Below, piece by piece: positions 23,323 through 34,153 of a stretch of 64,000 bases of DNA; the first letter of the stretch is position 1; the number at the start of each line of letters is the position of its first letter. The position numbers were made by a program, and so were the translations under genes. The stretch spans positions 11,403,001-11,467,000 of the forward strand of contig CP114487.1 in NCBI GenBank assembly GCA_027186245.1. Direction: 5' to 3'. This DNA comes from Coriaria nepalensis. Taxonomy: Eukaryota; Streptophyta; Magnoliopsida; Cucurbitales; Coriariaceae. Under the pieces are notes generated by a model, which worked only from the letters and a program-made list of their open reading frames with translations, was not told the DNA's origin and did no database searches.

Positions 23323-25223
23323 CAAGAAAAAGTGAAAAAGAGAATCTATGAGCTCGCTTACAGGTTACAGGGCACACGGGTGGTATAAAATTTAGACACG
23401 AGAAAGCGAGGAAGTATAATGCAGAGAATGCTTCGGAATTGCTAGAGATGAATTACTGAATTACAGACTCACAGTTTAGACTAGAGTAAAAGGTTGCAGC
23501 GGGGAGAGAGCGAGAGAGAGGAGAAGACTCTCATGAAAATGAAAACTAGAGAGGTGATGGGTCGATTATCAGCAAAAGAGACGATTCGGTTATCAGGATG
23601 AAGTCAAATCAAGCATCATAGCGAGACAAAAGAGTATCTTAGCCTTAAGGAGAAAGAAATAAAGTCCTTAATGAATTTGGCAATTCATTAGTAACAACTT
23701 GTCAATAGTGAAGGCCTTCTTATATATATCTATATTATATCTATATATCTATATATCTATATTATATCTATATTGTATAGCCATGGTCAATAGTTGGACT
23801 TTGATTGGTCCAAATAAAAAGTATATAATAATAGATTACGTTCAAGTATTATATTAAATTTTATATATTTATAAACGTTAAAAGTTTTTAAGCATAATAT
23901 TAGTTTTAAGAACAGAGCAAACGACAACAGACCAGAACCAGGTACAATCATAAGTTAATCCCTTTCCGCTAATTTGTCGTTTGCTAAATCTATATCTCAC
24001 CCAGGTTATCAGCTTTGTCGTTCTCTATCATCAACTCAAAATCTTGTTTTGGGTTAAGAAACAAAACAGAGATCGAGAGATTAACCAAATATGTTGATTC
24101 ACATAGATTCGGAGCCGTCCGAGGCAAATGAACAAGTCGATTTGTCGTACTCGGAATTCGATCAGCTACGTTCCGACAATTGGCATCTGTGATTTGTATG
24201 AACCTCACAGTATTATTTATTACTTTTTTAAAAAATAAACGATTTAAAATGAATTTAATTAAATACAAATTGCTCATATTGCTTATGTTTATTTTCTACT
24301 ATAACGAAGTTATGGCAGGTAACCTTAACCCGATCTCCATAGCTACATATAAAAGCTTTACAAATTTTGTCTTAGACTACTTGTAAATGCTAAGTGTTGC
24401 ATGTGTGACTCGTGTTTTGCAGAGACGGTTCGTATTTGTTTGGAGCCTTAAGTAAAATTAAAATTTAGGGTTCTTTATAACTAAGAAGAAATATTAATAA
24501 TAAATTACAAAATTTTGATAATAAATATAAAAGTGAAAATTAATTACACGTTTATATATTTTAAAATTTTTAACGTTAAGTTATAAGTTAAGTTATAAAT
24601 GTGAAAGTTAATTATAATATATATATTATTTTAGATTTTTTTTATAAAAAAAATTATTTTATTTTTTATAAATAAATATATACTTATATTTTAATAATTT
24701 AAAACTTTAAACAATTATCTCACTTACCTAAAAAAGAAAACCGGCCCTAATATGACTTAGTTAGACTTAGTTGGCCTCCCTACATTATTATTGGATGAAA
24801 GGCCTAAAAAACATAATTGGAATAAAATTTGATATAAATATATCATATCACCGTTTGGTGTAGACCGCAGAAAGTATGTTCTTCAAGCGGTGGTTGGTTA
24901 ATGAACAAAAAATGAGCGGTCGTTGATTAAAGAAGAAAGAAAAAATGTATGTAAACCAGACGGTGTTTTAACCATTAAAAATTTTGTCTCTTTCTGTCTT
25001 CCACGCCAATGACACTCGTGAAAGGTAAGTGATAACTATGGCTTCTTCAGTCACCTTCTTCCCACCGTTGGATATCGATTCGAGTCGGAGGGACCCATGA
25101 CATCAAAATCACTGTACGAGAAACGCAGAGCCTAATCTCCAAAACCCTTTAGCAGTTCATTAATCTGGAGATCGAGGGATTGATTTTGTTTCCTTTTTTT
25201 CTCTCGATCGGAGGCTTTAGAAG
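23323..25223. other. 1.9-kb divergent spacer between DXS3 and the DUF4864-like gene
   Basis: It holds the DXS3 leader (GA-rich tract at about 23500-23525) and the promoter and leader of the rightward gene (about 25000-25223). The middle is very AT-rich. A degenerate TATATC/TATATT tandem repeat occupies about 23724-23775. The open frames at 23990-24386 show no similarity. No other element was recognised. Confidence 0.5.
23724..23775. repeat. TATATC-type short tandem repeat
   Basis: About 50 bases of alternating TATATC and TATTATATC units, non-coding, upstream of DXS3. Confidence 0.75.
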
Positions 25224-26338
25224 ATGATCATGTCATCGCGCTGTTGTTGTTCGTCTTCGTTAATACCATCTCCTCACTCTCTCTCTTTCATTCCCAAGCC
25301 TAACTTGTCCGATTCTTGTACCATTAAACCTCCCTCTTCCCTAATTTCTGTCAACTCTCGACTTCGAGCTTCTGCTGCTGACGTTCCAGATTTCCTCCCT
25401 GCTAATTGGTACGCCAATTCCCCTCCTTCTCTAGGTATTGATTACAGAATTCGAACTCGAAATTTGATTCTTTGCTTCTTGCATTGCATGCTTTGCAGGC
25501 ATCAATCCCACAAGAAGAGTCCTTCTGGCCCAAGTTTACATGTAATTCCTTCCTTCTTCCTGCCTTCCAACCAACTACTAGTCTGTCTTTATTGTTTATG
25601 TCAACTGCGCAGCTTTATCTTGTGATTTTTTTGCTCTAGTTTTCTGCAGAGGAAGCCATTAGACACCAGCTCGATGCATTACAGCATAATGATCAACCCC
25701 ATCAGGACTATGGAATTGAAATTATGTACCAGGCAATTTTCGAAGATAGATGCTTTGGTTAAGTTACTTCTAACCCACCTTCCCTCTGCCTTTGATGATA
25801 GACTCTGTCTTTCTTTTTTGTCTGTCACAGTTTGCGGGGTTTGATCCTCTTAGAAGATCCACGTACTTCGGTCCGTTCTTCGACTTGGGGCAATTCGAAC
25901 GGTTTCGACGAGTCTTTCACCATTCGACTTATCGAGTTTTGTTGGGTCACAAAGAGAGGAGGATCTTGAGCAGTTTGTTTGTGGAGGAGGTATCATATTC
26001 TTTTTACTCAGACGATACTCTTTTCATCTGAAAATTATGCACCAACTGCTCTTCCTTGCCTTGCTGTCTTGCCCTGAAAAACAGAACCGATTCAAGCAGA
26101 GAGTTTGGATACGAGGTTGTCGCCCAAAGGAAGAAGAAACCTTTCAGTTCACCATGATTCAGGTTTTTTTCATTTTCACCTTCCTGTTATGATTAATATT
26201 AATCAGCTCTTCTTAGTCACAGTGGGTGCTCTGTTTTTTTGACAGAAAGTTGGTGGTTCATGGGATGGTTACTGGCTTACGGAGAGCCTACTTCACGACG
26301 GTGAAGGTGAACCTTTTAATGGAGGCCTGGCTTATTAA
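25224..26338 (+). CDS. Conserved plastid-type protein, DUF4864-like
   Basis: Six coding exons: 25224-25408, 25499-25541, 25640-25732, 25831-25989, 26085-26162 and 26246-26338, giving 216 aa. The first 45 or so residues are Ser/Pro-rich with few acidic residues, as in chloroplast transit peptides. The mature part has FSAEEAIRHQLDALQHND, FAGFDPLRRSTYFGPFFDL, FRRVFHHSTYRVLLG and GGSWDGYWLTESLLHDGE, a pattern I associate with plant proteins of the DUF4864 group of unknown function. The intron after 25732 begins GC, not GT; no in-phase GT donor explains the conserved join between MYQ and FAGF. A second ATG lies at 25230. It is convergent with NAA50. The function is unknown and the domain name is a recollection, not a search hit. 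Confidence 0.8.
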
Positions 26339-26717
26339 ACATTCTCTTGCCCTTCCCTTCATGCCGTTTAATTCGCCAGTCAGTTCCTCCCGTCATCATT
26401 GAATAGATACGGGCTTATACAAGAATCTTATCACATTCTGTAAATTGGAACTTGTAAATATTGTATTGCTTATATACATACAGTTCAAAAAGCCTGCATG
26501 TAAATTTAATAGATTCTGCTTCAACAGATGAACAGATTGCAGAGAAGATCATTCACTTAAGTAAAACTGCAATAGCATTAATAATCCGAAAAACTTGAAC
26601 AGTATCATGTAATTTATATCAACTTCATTGAATCAAAATGTAAATCCTTGACCAACAAATGCAAATCCAAAACAACAAAAATGCCACATCTAAGAACTAT
26701 CTGCTCTTTTCGCAAAC
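26339..26717. other. Convergent spacer, 3' UTRs of the DUF4864-like gene and NAA50
   Basis: 379 AT-rich bases between the stop codons of two converging genes. Both 3' UTRs may overlap here. Nothing else is seen. Confidence 0.5.
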
Positions 26718-27824
26718 CTATTTCTTGGTCTGAGATTGATTGATATACTTGGAAACAACAAAGCAATCGGGCGGAGTAATGTTCGTATAATAGTTCTTGA
26801 TGGTATCTGTGATCTCAAACCCAAATTTCTTGTAGAAATGTACGGCTTCATCGTTGTTTGTTTGCACGTGCAAGTAAACTTCCGAAATGTTTTGCTTGGA
26901 GGCGAGTTCAATCACATGGTTCAACAGCTTTGTGCCTGCACAGGAAGAAACATAAAATGATTCTGATTCTCATCAAACAATGTAGAAGAACATGGAAAAG
27001 GGAAGATGAATAGGTTGCTCACCAACACCTAGGCCGCGATATGGAGCTAAAACACCCAATGTCATGATGTAAACACAAACAACTCCACTTTCCTTCTTCT
27101 CAATCCGGCATGCAATTGCTCCGACACATATATCACTGTAGTATGCTGCAAACAGAGGAAAGGAGCAATATACACAGCTCCTCTTAGGATATTCTTGGCA
27201 AGTGCATTTCTTTCCATGTCCTTGATAATTATCACATCTATATGGACATGGACTAACTGACCATAAGAAAGCAATTGATATCTAAGAGAGTAAGAGTGAA
27301 GTTATTTGGCAAGACAAGATAAAGGGAACTCAGAAATGATTGTTTTCATGGTGCTTCTTAGGTAAGAAAATACACTAGCCTAACAAGCTTGAGCAATTTT
27401 GATGATTTATACATTGATTAAGAGACTAACAAGGTTTGGCGTTAACCCTACATAGCAAGGACTTTATGAGTACTCATTAAATCAGTCGACGCAGAACAAG
27501 AAATCAAACAGGATAAATCCAAAGCAGGCAACAAATATCAACATTTTACGAAAATCCCAGGAAATGCAGCAACTGCACGCAGGTTTTTTTCCAGAAAATA
27601 TCAGAAAAGGAATCATAACAGAGATACCAAAAAGAATAAGAAAGTTGCAGAAGAGGAGAAGCAGTCGAACCTAGCTTAGTGAATTCGCCGGCAGCGAGGG
27701 CGTCGGAGTAATACTTGTCGTTGTAGCGAATAGGGAAGAGGGCAGTGTTGAGCTTCTTCAACTGCATCACGTTCTTGTCTCTCACTCCATCGAGCGAGAT
27801 AGGCACCACACGCCCTGCCCCCAT
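26718..27824 (-). CDS. NAA50: N-alpha-acetyltransferase 50 (NAA50)
   Basis: Three coding exons: 27671-27824, 27023-27145 and 26718-26935, giving 164 aa, the length I recall for Arabidopsis NAA50. It begins MGAGRVVPISLDGVRDKN. It carries the GNAT acetyl-CoA loop APYRGLGVGTKLL (RxxGxG) and the peptide-site segments LNTALFPIRYNDKYY and YYTNITPPDCFV. The strands around TLGVLAPY are conserved. Role: acetylates the N-terminus of Met-starting nascent proteins as part of or beside the NatA/NatE complex; in plants it also acts in ER-stress control. Its start codon lies 287 bases from that of the divergent FAD monooxygenase. The leader carries a long GAA/TTC microsatellite directly upstream of the ATG. 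The gene looks intact. Confidence 0.95.
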
Positions 27825-27882
27825 TCTTCTTCTTCTTCTTCTTCTTCTTCTTCTTCTTCTTCTTCTTCTTCTTCTTCTTCTT
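27825..27882. repeat. (TTC)n / (GAA)n microsatellite in the NAA50 leader
   Basis: About 19 uninterrupted TTC units on the + strand, GAA on the transcribed sense of NAA50, directly upstream of its ATG. It creates artificial poly-Arg, poly-Glu and poly-Leu frames on both strands. Confidence 0.95.
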
Positions 27883-28111
27883 GGGTTTTTGCTTGAGCTT
27901 TTGCTTCTGCAGAGAAAGGGAGGGAATAAATTGACCCCCTCAGGATGCCAATGGAGATGGAGGCGAAAGAAAATTTCATCACGCAATTCACAAATTGGGC
28001 TTCGGCCCAATATTCCCTCTTCATCCAGCGGCCCAACCCAGAGCAAAGCCGAAGTGCAAGTTGAACTGCACCACCACCGTTCGCGGCAAATTTGTCAACT
28101 GACAGTTAGGA
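27883..28111. promoter_or_regulatory. Divergent promoter of NAA50 and the FAD monooxygenase
   Basis: Only 287 bases separate the two start codons. The region contains a perfect inverted pair of site-II motifs, ATTGGGC (27994-28000) and GCCCAAT (28005-28011), and another GGCCCAA near 28031. This symmetrical arrangement could serve both directions; bidirectional use is an inference. Confidence 0.6.
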
Positions 28112-29614
28112 ATGTCCAAGAAATCGAAAGCAGTGATAGTAGGAGGGAGCATAGGAGGCCTCTCCTGCTCTCACGCACTGATTTCAGCCGGTTGGGATGT
28201 TCTCGTCCTTGAAAAGTCAACGTCGCCTCCGACCGGCACCCCAACCGGAGCCGGCCTCGGACTCGAGCCGCTCGTCCAGACCCTGGTCCAGTCATGGCTC
28301 CCACAACCTCGCCTTCTCCACCACACCACCTCTCCCCTCACAATCGATCAGGTAAGGGGTTAATTTCATTTCATCTTTCATGCCTTTTATGAATTTTCAT
28401 GTCTCTTTGTTTTCAAAACTAATACAGAACCAAGCAGTAGATGGGGAGCGCAAGGAGAGGCGGATAATTACAAGGGACGAGGACCTCAATTTCAGAGCAG
28501 CTCATTGGGTTGACCTCCATGGCCTTCTATACTACTCCCTCCCACCTCACATCTTTCTGTGGGGACACCATTTTCTTTCTTTCTCCATAGCTGATGACAA
28601 GACCTCTGTAAATATCAAGGCTACAGTTCTCCGAACTGACCAGATTGTTGACTTCTCTGCGAAATTACTGGTTGCAGCAGACGGCTCCCTCTCTTCAATT
28701 CGAAAGGCTTTTCTTCCTAACTATAAGTTAAGGTATGTGCAATACCTATAAGCTCTGTTTCTTCTGTAATTTTAAATGGGTATTGAATTAAGTTCAATTT
28801 TTATAGATATTCAGGTTATTGTGCTTGGAGAGGGGTTTTCGATTTTTCAGAACATGACAAGCCGGAAACCATATCGAAAATCCGTAAGGCCTATCCGGAT
28901 CTTGGGAAATGCTTGTACTTTGAGTTGGGTTATAAAACTCACACAGTACTATATGAGCTTCTCAACAAAAAGATCAATTGGATTTGGTATGTCAATCAAC
29001 CCGAGCCGCAGCTTAAGGTTTGATTCATAATTCATCATTTCGTACATATTCTCATACAATCTCAATATCTTCTCTATTCTTAGGCTAATAAAATATTGTT
29101 CTGGCAGGGAAACTCGGTGACTATGAAAGTAAGCAGTGAAATGGTGCAGAAGATGCAGAAAGAGGCAGAGAAAACATGGGCAGCAGAATTCGTAACAGTA
29201 ATAAAAGAAACAAGAAGTCCATTTCTGAATGTGATATATGATGGTGATCCATTAGAACAACTAGTTTGGGACAGTGTGGTATTAGTAGGAGAGGCGGCTC
29301 ACCCCACAACCCCTCATGGATTGAGAAGCACGAACATGTCGATAATTGATGCGGCGGTTTTGGGCAAATGCTTGGAGAAATGGGGCTCAGAAAACGTGGG
29401 ACCTGCTCTTCTGGAATATCAGTCGATTCGGTTACCAGTTGTTAGGGATCAAGTGCTTCACGCCAGGCGTATGGGTCTGATAAAGCAAGGTTTGGATACT
29501 CCAGATGGAGAGCATTTTGATCCCAGAAGAGGTAATGTAGAGAATAAGGATCGTCAAGAGCTTAAACAGAGAAGTATGCCTTTCTTTGCTGATATTCCAG
29601 CACTACTTGAGTAG
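28112..29614 (+). CDS. FAD-dependent monooxygenase (PHBH fold)
   Basis: Four coding exons, 28112-28351, 28428-28732, 28807-29017 and 29108-29614, join in phase to 420 aa. The N-terminus has the dinucleotide-binding motif AVIVGGSIGGLSCSHAL. The middle has the DG motif LLVAADGSLSSIRK. The third exon (YSGYCAWRGVFDF) and the second FAD motif VVLVGEAAHPTTPHGLRS follow; the last has Glu where most relatives have Asp. The layout resembles bacterial 2,6-dihydroxypyridine or urate hydroxylase-type enzymes, which insert one oxygen into an aromatic substrate using NAD(P)H. The plant substrate is not known to me. No signal peptide or membrane segment is apparent. I remember a similar gene, At5g11330, lying between NAA50 and YUC4 in Arabidopsis. 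The gene looks intact. Confidence 0.88.
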
Positions 29615-30017
29615 ATTGTAATGTCAACTGTAACGGAAGATTTAGATTCAAACTGGAGTTTTGAAACTATTACCTTATAATACTACGAAATGGGCTTGTA
29701 TGATTGATTACTGATTAGCCATAGTAAGAAGACTCACCAATTTGTTTGTTGTGCATATCATATGGCCTAAAAGCTCGGCCTAGTAAAATTTTCTAAACTG
29801 CTCTCTTTGGTAGAGGAGGAAACTGCTCATCATGCTAAACGTACACACTTGTATTGATCATTAAAACCTTATTTTCGGCTTTTACGGCATTTTTGGCTAA
29901 GGTGGTTTGTTTTTCTGGCACCCTTAAAACAGGTACCTTATATCATGAACTAATCCGAATTTGATTTACACTCATTGATCTCTACGTGCTTAATAAGTAT
30001 CTCTCTAGCTTGCTAGT
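29615..30017. other. FAD monooxygenase 3' flank
   Basis: 403 bases of 3' UTR and spacer before the BAHD remnant. No features are recognised. Confidence 0.5.
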
Positions 30018-30886
30018 ATGTCGAAATTGGAGGTCATGCATATTTACAAACGATCAGTAGTGAGCACCAAGCTGGTCCAACCTGGAAAATACCACGATTT
30101 ATCCCATTTATGACCACCTTATGCAAAATAAGCACCTCAAGATCGTCTTCTACTATCCGTCATCAACCGCTAGGAGAGAATAGAACCTGGAGAAACAATG
30201 AGGATGCTTAGCGAATCTCTAGCTGAAGTGCTTGCTTATTATCTGGCCGGTCGTTATGGGTCGGTTAGTTAAGAAGGAGATCACTGGCCGTTGGATGATC
30301 AAGTGCAACGATGCTGGAGTTAGAATGGTAGAGAAGAAGGCTAAAGGAAGTACTGACGAGTGGTTTAAATTTGTGGATAAGGAGAAGGAGCTTCAAAATG
30401 GGCCTGTATTAGTAAAGTTAAGGGGATAAAAAAAAAGGGGGGCGTGTAAGCTTGTCTCTCTTTCTGGACATGAGAAAGGTATTGGGCTTAAATAAAGGGC
30501 TGTTTGGAAACTGCGTGATTTATAATCCGGCCCAAGCTGCAAAGGCTGTGAAAAAAGTGGTGGCCCAAATGGATAGCGAGGGAATCCTGGACTTAAGTGA
30601 ATGGCTAGAACGCAACGATCAGGAATCTCCTTCATTTACAAACGGTTCTGATCATTTGATATGTGCAAGCTTAGATAACGTGGACCGGTATTTGTCAATG
30701 TATGAAGACGAAGAGGGGCCGATCCGGATATCTTGTTATATGGAGCCAGTGAGAGGACTAGGTCAGGTTCTGATCCTCCTTATGCCACCGGGGAATGGTC
30801 CGATGAGTAGAGTTGTGATGATTACACTGGCGGAGGATGAGGCGATGAAGTTGTGTGAAGATGATCTTATCCTCTTTAACCCATAG
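30018..30886 (+). pseudogene. BAHD acyltransferase remnant with its centre deleted
   Basis: The N-terminal part reads like a BAHD acyltransferase (MSKLEVMHIYKRSVV, VQPGKYHDLS, LKIVFYYPSSTARR, WPVVMGRLVKK, WMIKCNDAGVRMVEKKAKGS) but in several frames. A TGA stands at 30111-30113 with a frame change, a TAG at 30181-30183, and further frame changes occur near 30195 and 30228. After 30429 the sequence jumps, across an A/G run, to the C-terminal third (FLDMRKVLGLNKGLFGNC to MKLCEDDLILFNP, ending 30886). The central 150 or so residues, which would hold the catalytic HxxxD, are missing. The second family motif DFGWG is degenerate (RGLGQ). Family members acylate alcohols or amines with CoA donors. No active enzyme can be made from this locus. 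Confidence 0.88.
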
Positions 30887-33800
30887 ATTCAGGCTTCAAA
30901 TACAAATTATATTATATAGTTTCGTACTTTTACAAGAAAGCAATTAAATACACCGAAATTTATATTATATTGTATATATTAATTAATTAATCATATCATA
31001 TCATATAAAGATAATAGTAGCTAATTAACTGGTTCCGTGTCACGGGAAGATCGAAGACTCGTTGGAATACGGACCAACACTTTTCCAATTTTCATGACAT
31101 AATTGCGGGAGTTATTTTGAATAGTCTTGTTCGGTTGGGATCATATCACATCATTATAATTAATAACGTTATTTTTATTTTAAAGTATTTAATACTTGGC
31201 GTTGGTATTAAGATATTGACTAATTAACCCTTGCACAAACTTTTAAGATGTAATAATCTTAATTAGCAACGTCTTTTTATAGTATTTATATTCTAAATCA
31301 CTTTCCCCAACTTTTTAGACAAAAACATTTCATAAGACAGCCGACAACACATGATCCGTGTTTGAAATAAGATTTGAAAATTTATATATAATAGATTATA
31401 ATAAGGTAAAATAATATTTTATATTTAAATATGTGAGTTAATTTTGAATTTTCAAACAAGGGATGAGTATGAGTATGAATATAAGTAGTATATTGGGTCA
31501 GGTTGATCGTGAACCGACCAATCTTTTATCTCCTGGTACGTGGGGATTTTGCACACATGTGACACGTGTATCCATTTTTCTTGGAAGTTAAACATAAACC
31601 TATATATATAATATTAGTGCTATATTTTATTTGTAATATTAACGTATATGCTATACATTATTTATGTATAGATTCAAACTAAACGTTATATATATATATA
31701 AAAGGAAGTACAAGATAATATATTTCACACATTAGAATATAGTTTTTAGAAATTAAATATATTAAAAAAAAATTATTCACTTTATTTTTATTAATTGATT
31801 TTGAATTAAAAATTCATATTTACATAATAAGAGAAATTAGAATTAATATTATAAATTTTAAAATAATTATAATAAATATCTTAAATTTTTATAATTATAA
31901 TAAATATTTAAATTTTAATAAACCTCCTTATTCAGTACAAAATAATATGGAATTTTAAAATATACTCCAAATTATTTTTATTTTTTTCATTTTTCATCCC
32001 CAAATTTTTGATGTTTAAGACAATCCAATTATTTGATTTTGTTTTCAGTTTGCTTTTAACTAATATTTTAGAAATCACAAATGAACCATCATATGCATAT
32101 TGCGGAAGAAAGACCAAAGACATTTTGAATGTCATGTCTTTGGTTAAAGCATCCAAATAATATCTACAAACAATGAGAGACAGTATGTGAAAATTCTTAC
32201 TCAATGAGGTTTTTACATTTTGTAATCAACATTGCATTATCATTCATAATATGAATGATGTAGTAGTGGTTTTATAGGGAGACCAAACACATCGAGTTAG
32301 AGCGGACAACATATCTATATTGTTACTATGTTGATTTATTTTATTCAATGATTGATAGGCAACTTTAAGATCTCAACAATCGGTTTGATAAAGTGAACAT
32401 GGAGTTACTTTTATTCATAAGTTGTTTGAAATTCAAGTGATACTTTTGTATCGTTTGATAAATATAAGTTGACTAATCTTGTTGAATTTCATCCACATGA
32501 TTTTTCAAATGTAAATATTGTGTTCATAAATAATCAAATTGAGAATTACATCATACATGTTATATATATATATGGTTTGGAAAATTTGTAATATTTAAAA
32601 TTATTTTATAATAAATCAATAATTCATTATAATTTAAAATTTAAATAAAATAATAATTTAAAATAATTAACCCTAATTTTCCTTATATAATAATATAAAT
32701 TAGTTTCCAAAATCTCAGACAGATATTAAACTTAAATAAATAAATCTAACATATAAAAATAATAATCGAATTTATATATATATATATATATATATATTAA
32801 ACAAATGGTGATAGTTTAGTATTAGTAAGTGGTTAGAAATGTATTAAGAGTACTCAAATAATCTCAGAACAATAATATCATGTCACATTTCCGGCATCTA
32901 CCTGATCGCAAAAGATCAGGTTTAGATTTTTATTAAATGAAGTCCCTTCCGGCTTTCACTTTCAAAGAAAAAGTCAACGGCTATAGATATTATAGCGTGT
33001 GGTGTTCCCTACATTAGAAACGTGCAACGTGCATATTGTCCCTCTACGTAGGATGATGGGTTGTGTTGTTTTTCCACCGATGATTCTACATACTTTGAAT
33101 CTAATAGAGATAAAATGTATATTTATATTTATTTTAAATTAATATCCATTAAAAAAATTAGATTTATTAGATAATTTAAATAATTTATTTATTTATAATT
33201 TAATTTAATTTAATTTAATTTAATTTAATTTAATTTGCCAGGAAAGAAGTGAGGCCTGTCTGTCTTGTACAAGTAGTACAGTTGGACATCATGTGCATAT
33301 ATAGAAGACGTGACCTGAAATTATTATTTTATTATTTATTTTTAATTTCTAATTAAAAATAATGGCTTTTAAAAATATTTAAAATTTTTTTTAATGAATT
33401 TTGTATGATATGTCAACTTTATATAATTATATATATATATATATATATTATTTATGATAATAATTATAATATTTTTAAATATTATTTTAAAAAATTTAAT
33501 TAGAAGCAAATTCAAAAAATTATTCTTACCCAATTCCCTGAAAACTAATTCGACTCTGACCTTCATGAGACAAAATTTTTTTGATTTGGATCGTACTCCT
33601 CAGGTGCATGAATGGATGGGGATGATGAACACTACTAGCCACCCTACGAGACAATATTTTTAAACTTTTTTTTGAAAAGATGGCTAAAAAGTTTGGGTAA
33701 AATGGTGTTACTAACCAACCCTCTCTCTTAACGATTCAAAAGACGGGAAGTAAATTCTAGAAAGAAAAGTCAAAGTTAACAATCGCATCCTCACTTTCAT

Positions 33801-34153
33801 CATACTACATTTACTTTTATATTTTTTTTGCACTCCAATCTTTGTGATCAGAAGACTTTTCCTTTCAGCTTCCTCCATCATGACATAATAGATTACATCA
33901 ATCTCTTACCAGTTTCTATATCTAATCTATATTTATATATAAGCAGATGAAGATGCATATATCTGGTCTTATAGTTAGATAGATACCTACCTGTTTCTCT
34001 GATCTTTTTTCTTTTTTTAATGGAGTTCTAATAGACGAACATCCTATACACAATCATCCATTCAAATTCGGTGCAATATCAGCTTCGGACAAGTTAAGTT
34101 TTTAGTTGAATTGGGTTCGATCAAGTTCCTTGGATTAGAAGTTTTTATTGAAA
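30887..34153. other. 3.3-kb AT-rich spacer and ABCG promoter
   Basis: Very AT-rich with scattered TA runs (around 31690, 32565, 32780 and 33430). It contains an 11-bp perfect inverted repeat (32113-32123 / 32134-32144) and a TTTAA tandem repeat (33196-33237). I found no transposase, reverse transcriptase or gene; it may be decayed transposon sequence beyond recognition. The last 400 bases, including a TTTGAC W-box complement near 33767, should be the promoter and leader of the ABCG gene. Confidence 0.5.
33196..33237. repeat. (TTTAA)n tandem repeat
   Basis: About eight consecutive AATTT/TTTAA five-base units in the AT-rich spacer upstream of the ABCG transporter gene. Confidence 0.9.

Noticed and set aside
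27546..28212. Poly-Arg, poly-Glu and poly-Leu open frames
   Set aside because: Produced by the GAA/TTC repeat in the NAA50 leader; no homology outside the repeat except the true NAA50 exon.
30887..33700. A transposable element filling the AT-rich gap
   Set aside because: No long terminal repeats, target-site duplications, transposase or polymerase motifs could be found by eye; only simple repeats and one short hairpin.
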